From Holophagae bacterium (GTDB taxonomy: Bacteria > Acidobacteriota > Holophagae > Acanthopleuribacterales > Acanthopleuribacteraceae): a DNA stretch of 64,000 nt. The notes under the pieces were generated by a model, which was not told where the DNA came from, made no database searches, and saw only the letters and a program-made list of their open reading frames with translations. Position 1 is the first letter of the stretch. Each line of letters starts with the position of its first letter. Where the stretch lies: contig JAUIFE010000030.1 of assembly GCA_030429565.1 (NCBI GenBank), positions 40,384-104,383 of the forward strand, given 5' to 3'. The translations under genes and the position numbers were made by a program. Positions 1 through 10,700 of this stretch are shown here, in pieces.

Positions 1-2144
1 TGGTCGGGCGCGTTGAGGGCGGCAATCGACAAGGCCTGGAACTCGCCGGCCAAGTCGTCACGGACGGCGGCTTCATCCATGAACACGGCGGCCATGGCGC
101 CCGGTCGGGCGTGTTCTTGAATTAGGCGTCCCCGTGCGGTCACCAACCGCAGTGCGTCTGCCAGGCTGAGCAGGCCCGCGATGCAGGCGGCGGTGAATTC
201 GCCGAGACTGTGACCGGCGACAACGGCGGGCGCGACGCCCCAGCTCTGCCACAGGCGCGTCAGCGCGTATTGAATGGAGAAAACGAGTGGTTGGGTATGG
301 CGGGTTTCGCGTAACTGCTCGGCGTCGGTGTTGCCGTACAGCAGTGCGAGCAAGTCGAGGCCTTCGTCGCGCAACACGGCGGCGCAGGTGTCGAGCGCCT
401 CGCGGAAGACCGGTTCGCGTTGGTAGAGTGCGCGGCCCATGCCGGGGTACTGCACGCCTTGGCCGCTGTAGAGGAAGGCGACACGGCCGTTGCCGGCGGC
501 GTTCGGGTTCGGCGCGGGCCGGTCGGCAATGTTGCGCAGCGCGCTGATTAAGCCGGCACGATCGGATGCGCTTACGGCCAAACGCTGCTTGTAGGCTTTG
601 CGGCGACAAGCGGCGGCACGACAAACGGCGGCGGCGTCGTGGGCGTTGTTTTCCAGCAGCGCGGCGTAGCGCCCGGCCAATGGGGGCAAGGCCTCGGCGC
701 TTGCGGCCGCCAACGGCAGCAACAAGGCGCGTTCCGTCGCGGCCGTCGGCGTCGATTTAACCCGCGGCGGTGCGGCTTCCAGGACCACGTGTGCATTGGT
801 GCCGCTGAAGCCGAAGGCACTGACGCCGGCGACGGCGCGCCCTTCCTTGGTGGGCCAGTCGCGTGCTTCGCGCACCACTTCCATGGCGATGCGGTCCCAG
901 GGGATGTGGCGGCTGGGGGTGTCGCAATGCAGGTGGGCCGGGATGCGGCCGTGGTGCAGCGCCAGCACGACTTTGATGAAACCGGCAATGCCGGCGGCGG
1001 CTTCTAAGTGACCGATCTGTGTCTTGACGGAACCCAAGGACAGCGGACGCGATCGTTGGCCGAACACCAAATCGAGCGCGCGCACTTCAATGGGATCGCC
1101 CAAGCTGGTACCGGTGCCGTGGCATTCCAGGTAATCGACATCATCGGCGACGACGCCGGCATCGGCTAGCGCGGCTTGCACCACTTGTTGCTGGGCGAGC
1201 GCGTTGGGGGCGGTCAGGCCGCTGCTTTCGCCGTCTTGGTTGACGGCGCTGCCGCGAATGACGGCGAGCACGCGGTCGCCGTCGCGTTCGGCATCGGCCA
1301 AACGTTTGAGCACAACCAAGCCGGCGCCTTCACCGCGCACGTACCCGTTGGCGCGTTCGTCGAAGGTGTAGCAACGGCCGTCGGGCGAAAGCGCTTGCAG
1401 TTGTGAGAAGCCGATGAAGGGTTCGGGTGTGAGCATGAGGTTGACGCCACCGGCCAGCACCAAGTCACTCTCCCGCGCGCGCAAGCTGCGCACGGCGAGG
1501 TGCAGTGCCGCCAGTGACGACGAGCACGCCGTGTCAATCGCCAGGCAGGGTCCGCGAAAGTCGTAGAGGTAACTGAGCCGGCCGACCGCCGCGCTGAAGG
1601 CCGCACCGGTCAGGCTGTAGGCGTCGATTTTGTGCGGGTCACCCGAGTCGAGATGCGCTTGCAGGTAATCGCGTGTCGACAGCCCGGCAAAAACCCCGAC
1701 GCGGCCGCCGCGCAGGTCGTCGGGGTTGAGGTTGGCGTGTTCCAGCGCCTCGTGGCCTACTTCCAAAAGCAGGCGATGCTGTGGGTCGAGCGCGGTCGCT
1801 TCGGCGGGTGAGACGCCGAAGAAAGCGGCGTCAAAATCCTCGACGGCGTCGAGAAAACCGCCGCGCGCGGTGTAACTTTTACCTGACCGCGGTTCGCCGG
1901 ACTGGCAATAATCCTCGGCCGACCAACGCGTGGCGGGCACCTCGCCAACGGCGTCATGGCCGTTTGTCAGCAGCTCGTAGAAGGCGGCGGCGGAATCGGC
2001 CCCGCCGGGAAAGCGACAGCCGATGCCGATCACGGCAATCGGGCCGCTGTGCTTAAGCGCGTCTAGTTCATCGCTGAGCGCTTTGATTTTGAGCGACGCC
2101 TTCTTGAGCGTTTCTAGGTACTTCTGTTCCTTTTGCGAATCCAC
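1..2144 (-). CDS. Modular polyketide synthase, KS-AT module (partial, runs off left edge)
   Basis: This is the 5' part of a type I polyketide synthase gene that continues beyond the window; about 714 residues are visible. I place the start at a GTG, because TAGGAGACC lies just upstream and the gene above it stops only about 20 bases away. The N-terminus (MDSQKEQKYLETLKK) is a short charged helix of the kind used as an inter-subunit docking segment. The KS domain spans roughly residues 35-460 and has the active-site DTACSSS, then HGTGT and a GH-containing histidine motif. The AT domain begins near residue 545 (SGQGVQYPGMGR), has the nucleophile motif GHSLGEF, and is cut by the window edge before its specificity motif. 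It should extend the chain delivered by the AT-less DH-ER-KR module upstream. Domains downstream of the AT cannot be seen. Confidence 0.93.
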   Translation of the reverse strand, partial: MDSQKEQKYLETLKKASLKIKALSDELDALKHSGPIAVIGIGCRFPGGADSAAAFYELLTNGHDAVGEVPATRWSAEDYCQSGEPRSGKSYTARGGFLDAVEDFDAAFFGVSPAEATALDPQHRLLLEVGHEALEHANLNPDDLRGGRVGVFAGLSTRDYLQAHLDSGDPHKIDAYSLTGAAFSAAVGRLSYLYDFRGPCLAIDTACSSSLAALHLAVRSLRARESDLVLAGGVNLMLTPEPFIGFSQLQALSPDGRCYTFDERANGYVRGEGAGLVVLKRLADAERDGDRVLAVIRGSAVNQDGESSGLTAPNALAQQQVVQAALADAGVVADDVDYLECHGTGTSLGDPIEVRALDLVFGQRSRPLSLGSVKTQIGHLEAAAGIAGFIKVVLALHHGRIPAHLHCDTPSRHIPWDRIAMEVVREARDWPTKEGRAVAGVSAFGFSGTNAHVVLEAAPPRVKSTPTAATERALLLPLAAASAEALPPLAGRYAALLENNAHDAAAVCRAAACRRKAYKQRLAVSASDRAGLISALRNIADRPAPNPNAAGNGRVAFLYSGQGVQYPGMGRALYQREPVFREALDTCAAVLRDEGLDLLALLYGNTDAEQLRETRHTQPLVFSIQYALTRLWQSWGVAPAVVAGHSLGEFTAACIAGLLSLADALRLVTARGRLIQEHARPGAMAAVFMDEAAVRDDLAGEFQALSIAALNAPD

Positions 2145-2163
2145 GGCGCGGTCTCCTATTCGC

Positions 2164-5100
2164 TCAGTCGAGCAACATTTCGATTTCGGCCAGCACATCG
2201 TTGCTGTCCAGTGCCGCTTGCGGGGCGGTGGCGGGTTCAGCAGCCGGTGCGGCTGCCAACACATCGTTGAGCAGGTAGCCGGCGAGTTTTTCCAGGGTGG
2301 GGTAGTCGTAGAACAGCGAGACGGGCAGGTCGCGGTTCACATCGCGGCCGAGTTTGTTGCGCAGTTCCACCGCCATCAGTGAATCGAAGCCCTGATCGGT
2401 TAACGGCAGATCGACGGCGATTTGATCCTCGCGATAACCCATCAAGGCGGCGGCGGTGGCGCGCACGTGGTCGAGCATCAGCGCGGGCCGTTCGCCGGCG
2501 ACGGCGCCGGCAATCTGTGCGGCTAAATCGGCACCGGTTTCGGCCGCTTCGGCGGGGGTGGCGAGCAGGTCGGCCAACAGACCACGGTTGCGGTCGAGGC
2601 CCAACCGCGTCGCGTAGGTGTCCAAATCAATGTCGGCGATCAGTGTTTGACCGATGTTCTCAGCGAGGACGGCGGCCAAGGCGGCCAAACCCTGTTCCGG
2701 GACCAGCGCCTTGGCACCGAGTCGGGCCAGGTGTGCCGCATCAACCGTCATCCCTTCCGTCGCCCAGGCGCCCCAATTGATGGTAGTCGCCGGCAATTGG
2801 CGCGCGCGGCGATAGGCGGCCAAGGCGTCGAGGAAACTGTTGGCGGCGGCGTAATTGGCTTGGCCGGGGTTGCCCAACAAGGCGGCAATCGAGGAGAACA
2901 ACACGAAGAAGTCGAGCTCCTGGTCGGCACAGGCTTGGTGTAAGGCCCAGGTTCCGGTGATTTTGGCGGCAGCGACGCGGTGCATGCTTTCGGCGTCGAG
3001 CGCGTCGAGCGCGGTGTCGTGCAAGACACCGGCGGCGTGGATCAGGCCGCGCAGCGGTGGACCGTCCCAATCCTTGATCAATTGCGCCACCGCGTCGGCG
3101 TCGGCGACGTCCACCTGACGGTAAACAACCGTGACGTCGTCGCGGTTGAACAGTGCATCACCGTCGGGGTTGTGAACGCCGCGTCCCAACAACAACAGAT
3201 TGCGTGCGCCCAGTTCGATGAGTTTGGCGGCGACACGGCGGCCGAGGGCTCCGAGCCCGCCGGTGATCAGGTAGCCGGCGTCGGGACGCACCACAACCGG
3301 TGCCTTGGGATTGACCTCGAGCACGACCTTGCCGACGTGTTTGCCTTGTGCCATGGTGCGAAACGCTTGCGGTGCTTGCGTGATCGGGAAGACCTGCATC
3401 GGCAGCGGTTTGACCTGGCCACCATCGATGCGGGTGCACAGTTTGTGCAGCAGGCTTTGGATGGCGGCCGGCTCGCGCTGCGCGATTTCGTTGAGGTCAA
3501 AGGCGTGGTAGCGCACGTCGGGTCGGCGTTGCGCCATGGTTGCGGCGCTCCAGATACCGAGCTTGCCGATTTCGATGAAGCGACCGCCTTCCGCTAAGGC
3601 GGCGACGCTGTGGTCGATGAATTCGCCGTTGAGACTGTTGAGCACGACGTCGACACCGCGTCCGTCGGTTGAGTCTTTGATCTGATCGGCGAAATCGAGC
3701 GTGCGCGAGTTCATGATGTGTTTGACGCCTTGACGGCGCAGGAAATCCCACTTGGCGGGACTGGCGGTGGCGTAAACGTCGCCGCCGAGGGCTTGCACCA
3801 AACGCACGGCTGAAAGGCCGACCCCGCCGGCGGCGGCGTGGATCAGCACCTTGTCGCCGGCTTGAACCTGGGCCAAATCTTCTAAACCGTGCAGCGCGGT
3901 CAGGAAGGTGGTCAGCAGCGTGGCGGCCTGGTTGGCGTCGAGGCCGGCCGGTTTCTCGATGACAAAGGCGGCGGGCACGGTGACGTAATCGGCCAGGCTT
4001 CCCGCGCACAGCACGGCGACGACCTCGCGGCCGACGGCAAGGCTGTCGACGTCGGGGCCGACGGCGCTAACGACGCCGCAACATTCGAAGCCGAACGGCA
4101 TGTCCTCGGCGCCGTGGATCCCTATCGCGGCGGCCTGTTGCTCGAGCATGCCGAGCGCGTGCAAGACATCGCGGAAGTTTAGACCGGAGGCGGTCACTTT
4201 AATTTGGACTTCGCCGGCCTGGGGCGCTTGCGGCGTTTGCGGCACCAGTTTCAAGCGGTCGGTGTTGCCGTAAGCCTCCAAGCGCAGTGCGACAGCGGTT
4301 GCCGGTGGCCGGAACAAATTGTCGGCGCGTTGGTGCAGGCCGCGTGCCAAACGCGGAACATACCGTTCGCCATTGCGCCAAATCGTTTCGGTTTCGCTGT
4401 CGGCGCGGCGTAGGGCGTGGCGCAGATCGTCAGCCTGGTTGTTCATGTCGCCGGCCAAATCAATGCAGCTCGCCTGCAATGCGGGCGCTTCGACGGCGAG
4501 CACGCGGCGCAAACCCCACAACGGGGCGCCAAAGGGCGGCGCGCTCTCGTCGTGGGCGAGCAAGGCGGCGCTGTCACAGGTGGCGAACCACAGGCGCGGT
4601 GGGGCGCTGTCGGCGCGTGCGGCCAAGACTTGCGCCACGGTGACACCCATTAACGCGGCGCGTTCGGCGCAGGTGACCTGTTCGCCTTGGCTAAGGCTGG
4701 GCATCAACACGACGCCGCCACATGCAGGCCTCGCCGACTCGGTAGCGAGCAGCACCTCGTCGAACAGGCGCTCCACTTGGTTGCGGTTGGTGAGATCGAG
4801 GCGGTAGTTACCTGATTCATCGCGTTGGTAGCGGTGTCCTGGTGCGGCGATCAGGCAGCGGTCGTCGGTGCCGGGTGCTTGACGGCAAAGCGCTTCGGCG
4901 AGTGGGTCGTCGGCGGCCGCCAGCAACAGCCAGGTCGTAGGCGATTCTGTCGTTGCGGTTGGTGCCGGCAGGTGCACCGCGTGTCGGTGGTAGGCGAGCG
5001 CGCGCAGGTCGGTGGCGGACGCTTCGCTGAGGCGCGCACCGACGATGCCGTCGATGTGGGCGACCAAGTGGCCGTGTTCATCGCAAAGGGTGATCGCGGC

Positions 5101-7740
5101 CTTGAGGTGTTCGTCGGTGGCGGCGTGGATGTGGGTGTGAATCTGCAGCTTGCCGGCGACGGGACGGCACAGCGTCAAGCGTTGTAGCGCGACCGGCACG
5201 TAACGCGTTTGCGGCCGTTGTTGTTGCGCGGCGATTTGTACCAATTGAAAGGCGCCGTCGAGTAAACGCGGATCGAGCAAACCCTCGGGTGCGCTGTCTT
5301 GTGGCAGTGCGACCTCGCCCCAGGCTTGATCGTCGACGACGGCGACGGCGTCCAAGCATCGAAAGGCGGGGCCGTAGTCGAAGCCGGCGCGGGCGAATTG
5401 GGCGTACCAAGCGGCGTCGCGTTGCAGGCTCGGCGGCGGGCCGGGTGGCGTTACATCCGGTGCGGCGCTTGCCACGCCCGCTTCGCCTTCGACGTGCAGG
5501 GTCCAAGCACCGTCGACAGCGGCGGCGGCACGGCTAAAGATTTGGAAGCGGTAAAAGCCGTCACTTTTGGGTCGCAACACGGTTTGCAGTAAACGCGGCG
5601 TGTCGAGGACCAGGGCTTCGCGAATACCGATCTCGCCCAACCAGGGTGCGGATGTGCCGCTGACGTGGGCGACGGCGGCGAGCGCCATGTCGAAGAAGGC
5701 GGCGCCGGCGAGCAGGGTGCGGCCGGCGACGACGTGATCGCCAAGGTAACCACTGCCGGCGTCAAGCACGCTCGATTCGAACAGTATTTCGTGGCCGGCG
5801 GCGTGGAGGGGGCGGCCGAGTAAGGGATGGATCGGGGCGGCGACGGCGCCGCCGGGGGCATTGCCGGCTTCGGCCTGGAATGGGAACACTTGGTGTTGAA
5901 ACGGGTAAAACGGCAGGGTGCGCTTGCGCGGGGCCGGGCCGTAGTCCAATGAGGAAAAGGCCGGCGTTTTACCGGCGACAAATTGGGCGGCGGTGGTGTG
6001 CACGGGTTCGCTCAGCCAAGCGGGCGCTTCGGCGGCATCCCAACCCAAGCCGGCGGAAACCCAAACGCCTGGCTGTAAAAGGCCTTTGGCCAAAGCGGTC
6101 AGCGCATTTTGCAGTTCGGCACCGTCGCGGGCGCACAGCGCGGCGCGCACATTAAAAACGGCGCGGCCGGTGTTGTGGCTGTAACACAAATCCAGCCAAG
6201 CATTTGTGTCTTGATCTTGCAGCCATGCCGCGTAACGTGCGGCCATCGCCTGCAGCGCCGCCGGGCTTTTGGCCGAAAGCGCCAGCAGCGCGATTTGGTC
6301 GCTGTTCTGTTCGGCAGGCGGTGCCTCAACCTTTTGCGTCGCTTGAAAGTCCTCCAAGACCACGTGCACGTTGGTGCCGCTAAACCCAAACGAGCTAATG
6401 CCGGCAAGGCGTGCTTCGCCGTCGTCGACCGACCAGGTTTTGCCTTGCAGCGGCAGTTCCAGCGCGAGCCGGTCCCAGGGAATGTGTGGGTTGGGTGTTT
6501 GAAAGTTGACGTGCGGCGGGATCTCGCCGTGTTTGAGCATCATGATGGTTTTGATCAGTGCGGAAATGCCCGCCGAGGATTCCAGGTGACCCATGTTGGT
6601 TTTGACCGAACCGACCACCAAGGGTTTGCGGCGCGGTTGTTTGCAGAAAACGTTGCCGAGCGCACCGATTTCGACGGGGTCGCCCAGTTTGGTGCCGGTG
6701 CCGTGGGCTTCGATGTAACCGACCTCGGCGGGATCGACGCCGCCGTCGCGCAAGGCGGCGCGAATCACCTCTTCCTGGGCGGGGCCGCTGGGGACGGTTA
6801 AGCCACCGCTGGCGCCGTCTTGATTGGTGGCGGAACCGCGCACCAGCGCGTGGATGGTGTCGCCGGCGGCGAGCGCGTCACTCAAGCGTTTCAGGACCAA
6901 CATGCCGCTGCCTTCGCTGCGCACGTAGCCGTCGGCATTGGCGTCGAAGGTTTTGCAGCGTCCGTCCGGCGCCAACATGCGTGCACGGCAAAAACACACG
7001 GTCATGCCTGGCAACAACAGTAAATGCGCGCCGCCGGCCAGCGCCATGTCGCATTCGCCGCGGCGCAGGCTTTGACAGGCGAGGTGCGTCGACAGCAACG
7101 ACGACGAGCAGGCGGTGTCGACGGCGAAGTTCGGCCCTTTCAAGCCGAGCGCAAACGAGATGCGGCCCGAGGCGACGCAGCCGCAACTGCCGGTGCCGGT
7201 GTAGGCGTTGATATTTTGCGGGCCTTCCAAACCAAACCGCAGCACCGCGTGTTCCCAGTTGCCGATCCCCAAAAAGACGCCGGTGTTGGAGCCGTACAGG
7301 TTTTGTGGGTTGATGCCGGCGTGTTCCAGCGCTTCCCAGGCGACTTCCAGCACAAGCCGTTGCTGCGGGTCCATGCTGCCCGCTTCCTTGGGTGAAATAC
7401 CGAAAAAGGCGTTGTCGAAGCCGTCGATGCGGTCGATGTAACCGCCGTAACGGGTGTAGATTTTGCCCTTGGCGTCGGGATCGGGATCGTAGTAGGCGTC
7501 GATGTCCCAGCGGTCCTTGGGCACCTCGCGAATACCGGAGCGGCCTTCGCGCAACAGCGACCAATAGGCGTCGGGCGTGTCGCAGCCGCCGGGAAAGCGG
7601 CAAGCCATGCCGACGACGGCGATGGGTTCGTGTTGGCGGCGTTTAAAGCCGTGTACCTGTTTGCGTAGGTGACGCAGTTCGATGAGCGCTTTCTTAAGCA
7701 GCGCTTGCGCGTCGGTGCCGTCGATGGGGATGTCAGTCAT
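2164..7740 (-). CDS. Modular polyketide synthase, AT-less KS-DH-ER-KR-ACP
   Basis: This is a one-module, fully reducing type I polyketide synthase subunit of about 1858 residues. The ATG chosen overlaps the stop of the upstream PKS gene by 8 bases. An earlier in-frame ATG would add 32 unrelated residues inside that gene. Approximate domain order: docking helix 1-40; KS 45-470 (DTACSSS, HGTGT, GHLE); a roughly 150-residue linker with no AT motif, ending in the usual post-AT signature YPFQ; DH near 640-900 (LGDHVVAG, later LLDGAFQ); ER near 1165-1470 (NADPH loop AAAGGVGLS); KR near 1490-1670 (TGGLGALG, Ser and Tyr in FSSIAALLG/ANYAAANS); ACP near 1785 (FDSLMAV). The DH motif has Ala where most active DH domains have Pro. 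Malonyl units must come from another AT. If every domain works, the module adds a saturated two-carbon unit. Confidence 0.93.
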   Translation of the reverse strand: MTDIPIDGTDAQALLKKALIELRHLRKQVHGFKRRQHEPIAVVGMACRFPGGCDTPDAYWSLLREGRSGIREVPKDRWDIDAYYDPDPDAKGKIYTRYGGYIDRIDGFDNAFFGISPKEAGSMDPQQRLVLEVAWEALEHAGINPQNLYGSNTGVFLGIGNWEHAVLRFGLEGPQNINAYTGTGSCGCVASGRISFALGLKGPNFAVDTACSSSLLSTHLACQSLRRGECDMALAGGAHLLLLPGMTVCFCRARMLAPDGRCKTFDANADGYVRSEGSGMLVLKRLSDALAAGDTIHALVRGSATNQDGASGGLTVPSGPAQEEVIRAALRDGGVDPAEVGYIEAHGTGTKLGDPVEIGALGNVFCKQPRRKPLVVGSVKTNMGHLESSAGISALIKTIMMLKHGEIPPHVNFQTPNPHIPWDRLALELPLQGKTWSVDDGEARLAGISSFGFSGTNVHVVLEDFQATQKVEAPPAEQNSDQIALLALSAKSPAALQAMAARYAAWLQDQDTNAWLDLCYSHNTGRAVFNVRAALCARDGAELQNALTALAKGLLQPGVWVSAGLGWDAAEAPAWLSEPVHTTAAQFVAGKTPAFSSLDYGPAPRKRTLPFYPFQHQVFPFQAEAGNAPGGAVAAPIHPLLGRPLHAAGHEILFESSVLDAGSGYLGDHVVAGRTLLAGAAFFDMALAAVAHVSGTSAPWLGEIGIREALVLDTPRLLQTVLRPKSDGFYRFQIFSRAAAAVDGAWTLHVEGEAGVASAAPDVTPPGPPPSLQRDAAWYAQFARAGFDYGPAFRCLDAVAVVDDQAWGEVALPQDSAPEGLLDPRLLDGAFQLVQIAAQQQRPQTRYVPVALQRLTLCRPVAGKLQIHTHIHAATDEHLKAAITLCDEHGHLVAHIDGIVGARLSEASATDLRALAYHRHAVHLPAPTATTESPTTWLLLAAADDPLAEALCRQAPGTDDRCLIAAPGHRYQRDESGNYRLDLTNRNQVERLFDEVLLATESARPACGGVVLMPSLSQGEQVTCAERAALMGVTVAQVLAARADSAPPRLWFATCDSAALLAHDESAPPFGAPLWGLRRVLAVEAPALQASCIDLAGDMNNQADDLRHALRRADSETETIWRNGERYVPRLARGLHQRADNLFRPPATAVALRLEAYGNTDRLKLVPQTPQAPQAGEVQIKVTASGLNFRDVLHALGMLEQQAAAIGIHGAEDMPFGFECCGVVSAVGPDVDSLAVGREVVAVLCAGSLADYVTVPAAFVIEKPAGLDANQAATLLTTFLTALHGLEDLAQVQAGDKVLIHAAAGGVGLSAVRLVQALGGDVYATASPAKWDFLRRQGVKHIMNSRTLDFADQIKDSTDGRGVDVVLNSLNGEFIDHSVAALAEGGRFIEIGKLGIWSAATMAQRRPDVRYHAFDLNEIAQREPAAIQSLLHKLCTRIDGGQVKPLPMQVFPITQAPQAFRTMAQGKHVGKVVLEVNPKAPVVVRPDAGYLITGGLGALGRRVAAKLIELGARNLLLLGRGVHNPDGDALFNRDDVTVVYRQVDVADADAVAQLIKDWDGPPLRGLIHAAGVLHDTALDALDAESMHRVAAAKITGTWALHQACADQELDFFVLFSSIAALLGNPGQANYAAANSFLDALAAYRRARQLPATTINWGAWATEGMTVDAAHLARLGAKALVPEQGLAALAAVLAENIGQTLIADIDLDTYATRLGLDRNRGLLADLLATPAEAAETGADLAAQIAGAVAGERPALMLDHVRATAAALMGYREDQIAVDLPLTDQGFDSLMAVELRNKLGRDVNRDLPVSLFYDYPTLEKLAGYLLNDVLAAAPAAEPATAPQAALDSNDVLAEIEMLLD

Positions 7741-10700
7741 GGTTTTCTTCCTCAATCGCCTGCAGCTCGGCGAGCAGCAACGCGACCACTTGTTGGTCGT
7801 CGATGTCGGCGGGGATATCTTCGAGTTCAGCGCCAAAGGCTTGGTGACGCACGGTTTGGGTAACGGGTGCGGCGTCTTGGCGGGCGAACAGTTCGGCGGG
7901 CAGTTGGTCGTCGACGAGGTGGCGGACCAGCGCTTCGACGGTGGGGTAATCGAACAGCAGCGTCGCGCCGAGCTCGATCTCGAAATCGGCTTCGAGTTGG
8001 TTGCGCACTTCCACGGCCATCAGCGAATCCAAGCCGAAATCGAACAGCGGTTGGCGCGGTTCCAGGTCCTCGGCGGCGTCGAGCGACATAATCGCGGCGA
8101 TGCAGGCGCGCACGTGGTCGGCGACGAGGCCGGCGCGCTGTTCGGTATCGGCAGCGGCGAGTTGGGCGCGTTTGCTTTGGGTGGGCCGTTTGGCGGCGGT
8201 GTTTTTGGGGCGTAGGTGTTGGAACAGCGCCGGCGCTTGGCCGCGATAACGTTTCTCTAAATACTGTGGCCAGGCGATTTCCACCACCATCGCACTCGCC
8301 GGCGCGTTGTGGGCCAGGCGGTCGAGCGTTTCGAAAGCTTGCGCCGCCGGCAACAGGTTGAGGCCCATGCGACGCCAGCCCTCTTGCACGCGCGCTTGCG
8401 CGGTGGCCGCCATGCCGGCGCCGGCCCAGGGTCCCCAGTTCACCGACAAGGCAGGCAGACCCAAGGCGCGCCGGTGTTGGGCCAGCGCGTCGAGGTAGGC
8501 GTTGGCGGTGGCGTAGTGGGTTTGGCCGACCGAACCGAGCACGGCCGCAACCGACGAGTAGGTGACGAACCACTCGAGTTCGCCGCCCTGTTGGTGTAGG
8601 TTCCAGGCGCCCGCGATCTTGGGGGCGAGGACACGCTGGAAGTGCGGCCAATCGCATTGGGTCAGCACGGCGTCGTCAAGCACGCCGGCACAGTGGAACA
8701 CCCCTTTAATTGGGCTGAGGATTTCGGCGGCATCGTGGAACACGCGCGCTACGTGCTCGGGCTTGGCGATATCGGCGGTGAGCGGTTGCACGCGCACGCC
8801 GCTGTCGCGCAGGCGATCCAACTGTTGTTGGGCCTGGCGCGAGGGCTCGCGACGACCCAGCAGAATTAACTCGCGTGCGCCCTGCTCCGCCAGCCAGGCC
8901 GCCGTTTGCAGACCGAGCGCGCCGAAGCCGCCGCTGATCAGGTAAGCCGCGTCGGCGCGAATCGGCGCGGCTTGGCCGCTGACGTCGGCCTCAAGTGGTT
9001 GCAGGCGTTGACCCAGCCATTGGTCGCCGCGCCGGACCAGGCGTGATTCGCCCGCTTGGGCTTGAAGGGCGGCGAGCAAATCGGCGGCATGGGGCGTGGC
9101 GGCCGAGTCGAGGTCGAGCAGGCGCGGCCCCAGTTCGGCGTGTTCCAGTTGCAGGGTGGCGCCGAAACCCCAGAGCGCGTGTTGGTTGGGGTCGGCCGTG
9201 GTTTGGCCGTCGACGGCGACGGCGCCGCGCGTGACCAGCAGCAAGCGGCCCTTGACGCCTTGTTTAACCAAGGTTTGGGTAAGGTGTAGCAAGCCGGCGA
9301 GGTGGCTTTGCTCGTGGTCGTCGACATCCAGTGCCCATAGGTACAGAATGTTCAGTGGCTCGCCGTCGGGCAAGGCGTTTTCGAAGGATTCGTTGCGCTG
9401 GGCTGTAAAGGGATCGAGGATGAATCCTTCGTCGGTGACCTCATCGCGAGCGCCGGTGCGGACCATGGTAACGGCGGCGTTTTGGTTTTGTTCGCGAATC
9501 AGTGCCGCCAGTTCGTCGCCCAAACCATAGCGGTCGGCGCAGATCAGCCACGCCGGCGCGCTGTCCGATTGGGTCAGTTGGACCGGCTCGTAAGCGATTT
9601 GTAGCAAGGGGTTGCGGCGACCGGCGTTCAAGCCGCGCAGAATGGCGGCACGCGTTGTTTTGCGAAAGCGCAGGCCGTGGACGAGCGCGACCGGCCGGCC
9701 TGTGTCGTCGTAGAGCGTGAAATCGGCGCGCAGCGTTTCCGGTAATCCTTGGGCGGGTAAGGCCTCGGCCAATCGGCCGTAACACCACAGTGTCGTTTGG
9801 CTTTGGGCGAGCCATTGCACGCCGTCGATCGCCACCGGTAAATAGTTGTGGTCGTGCATGAGGTGCAGGAACAGCGGACCAACGACTTGGAAACAGGCGT
9901 CGAGCGCGGCCGGATGAAGCAGGGTGCCGGCGTCGGGTTCCAAGGTTTCGATGCGACCCAGTGCTTGGCCGTCGCCGAGTTGCAAGGCTTTGACAGCGGT
10001 GAAATGCGGGCCCAGCTCAAGGCCGATGGTGCGGTAGAAGCGGTAGAGTTCGGCCGGGTCGAAGTTTTGCGTACAGGCGGTGCGTGCTTGAGCGAGCGTG
10101 GCCGGGGTGCCGACGGCTTCGCGGCGCACGATAACGGCTTCGGCGTGGCGTAACCAGCTCGGGTCGCCTTGCAAGGCGCGGCTGTAGATTTCCAGGCCGG
10201 CGTGGTCGGCGTCGCGCGGCGTCACCAGCACTTGGGTGCAGCGCGTTTCGGCGCCGTGGAACTGCAGCGGCAGGCCGATTTGCAGCGATTCCAGCGCGAC
10301 CTGATCGCTGTCGAAAACTTGGCGGGCGGCGCACAGGGCGGTGTCGACGTAGGCACTGGCGGGCATGATCACACTGCCGTGAATGACGTGGTCGGCGAGG
10401 AACGCGGGGTCGCTTGCGGTTACGTTTCGTTCAAAGCGTTGTTCGCGTTCGCCGGCTAGGGCCAAAGCGGCGCCGGTCATCGTAAAACGAGCCGCCGTGG
10501 TGCCGTTGCTCGGGCGTTGCCGGGCCAGGTTGACCCAGTAACTTTTGCGCTGGAACGGGTAGGTCGGTAGCGCGAGCAGGCGGGCGCCTGGACGGCGCTG
10601 TGGCGCTGGATCGAAGCCGGCCGTGTACAGGCGCGCCAAGGCTTTGTGAAAGGTTTCGTCGGGTGCGTCGGGCCGCAGGGTGGCCACCCAGCGGTCGGCG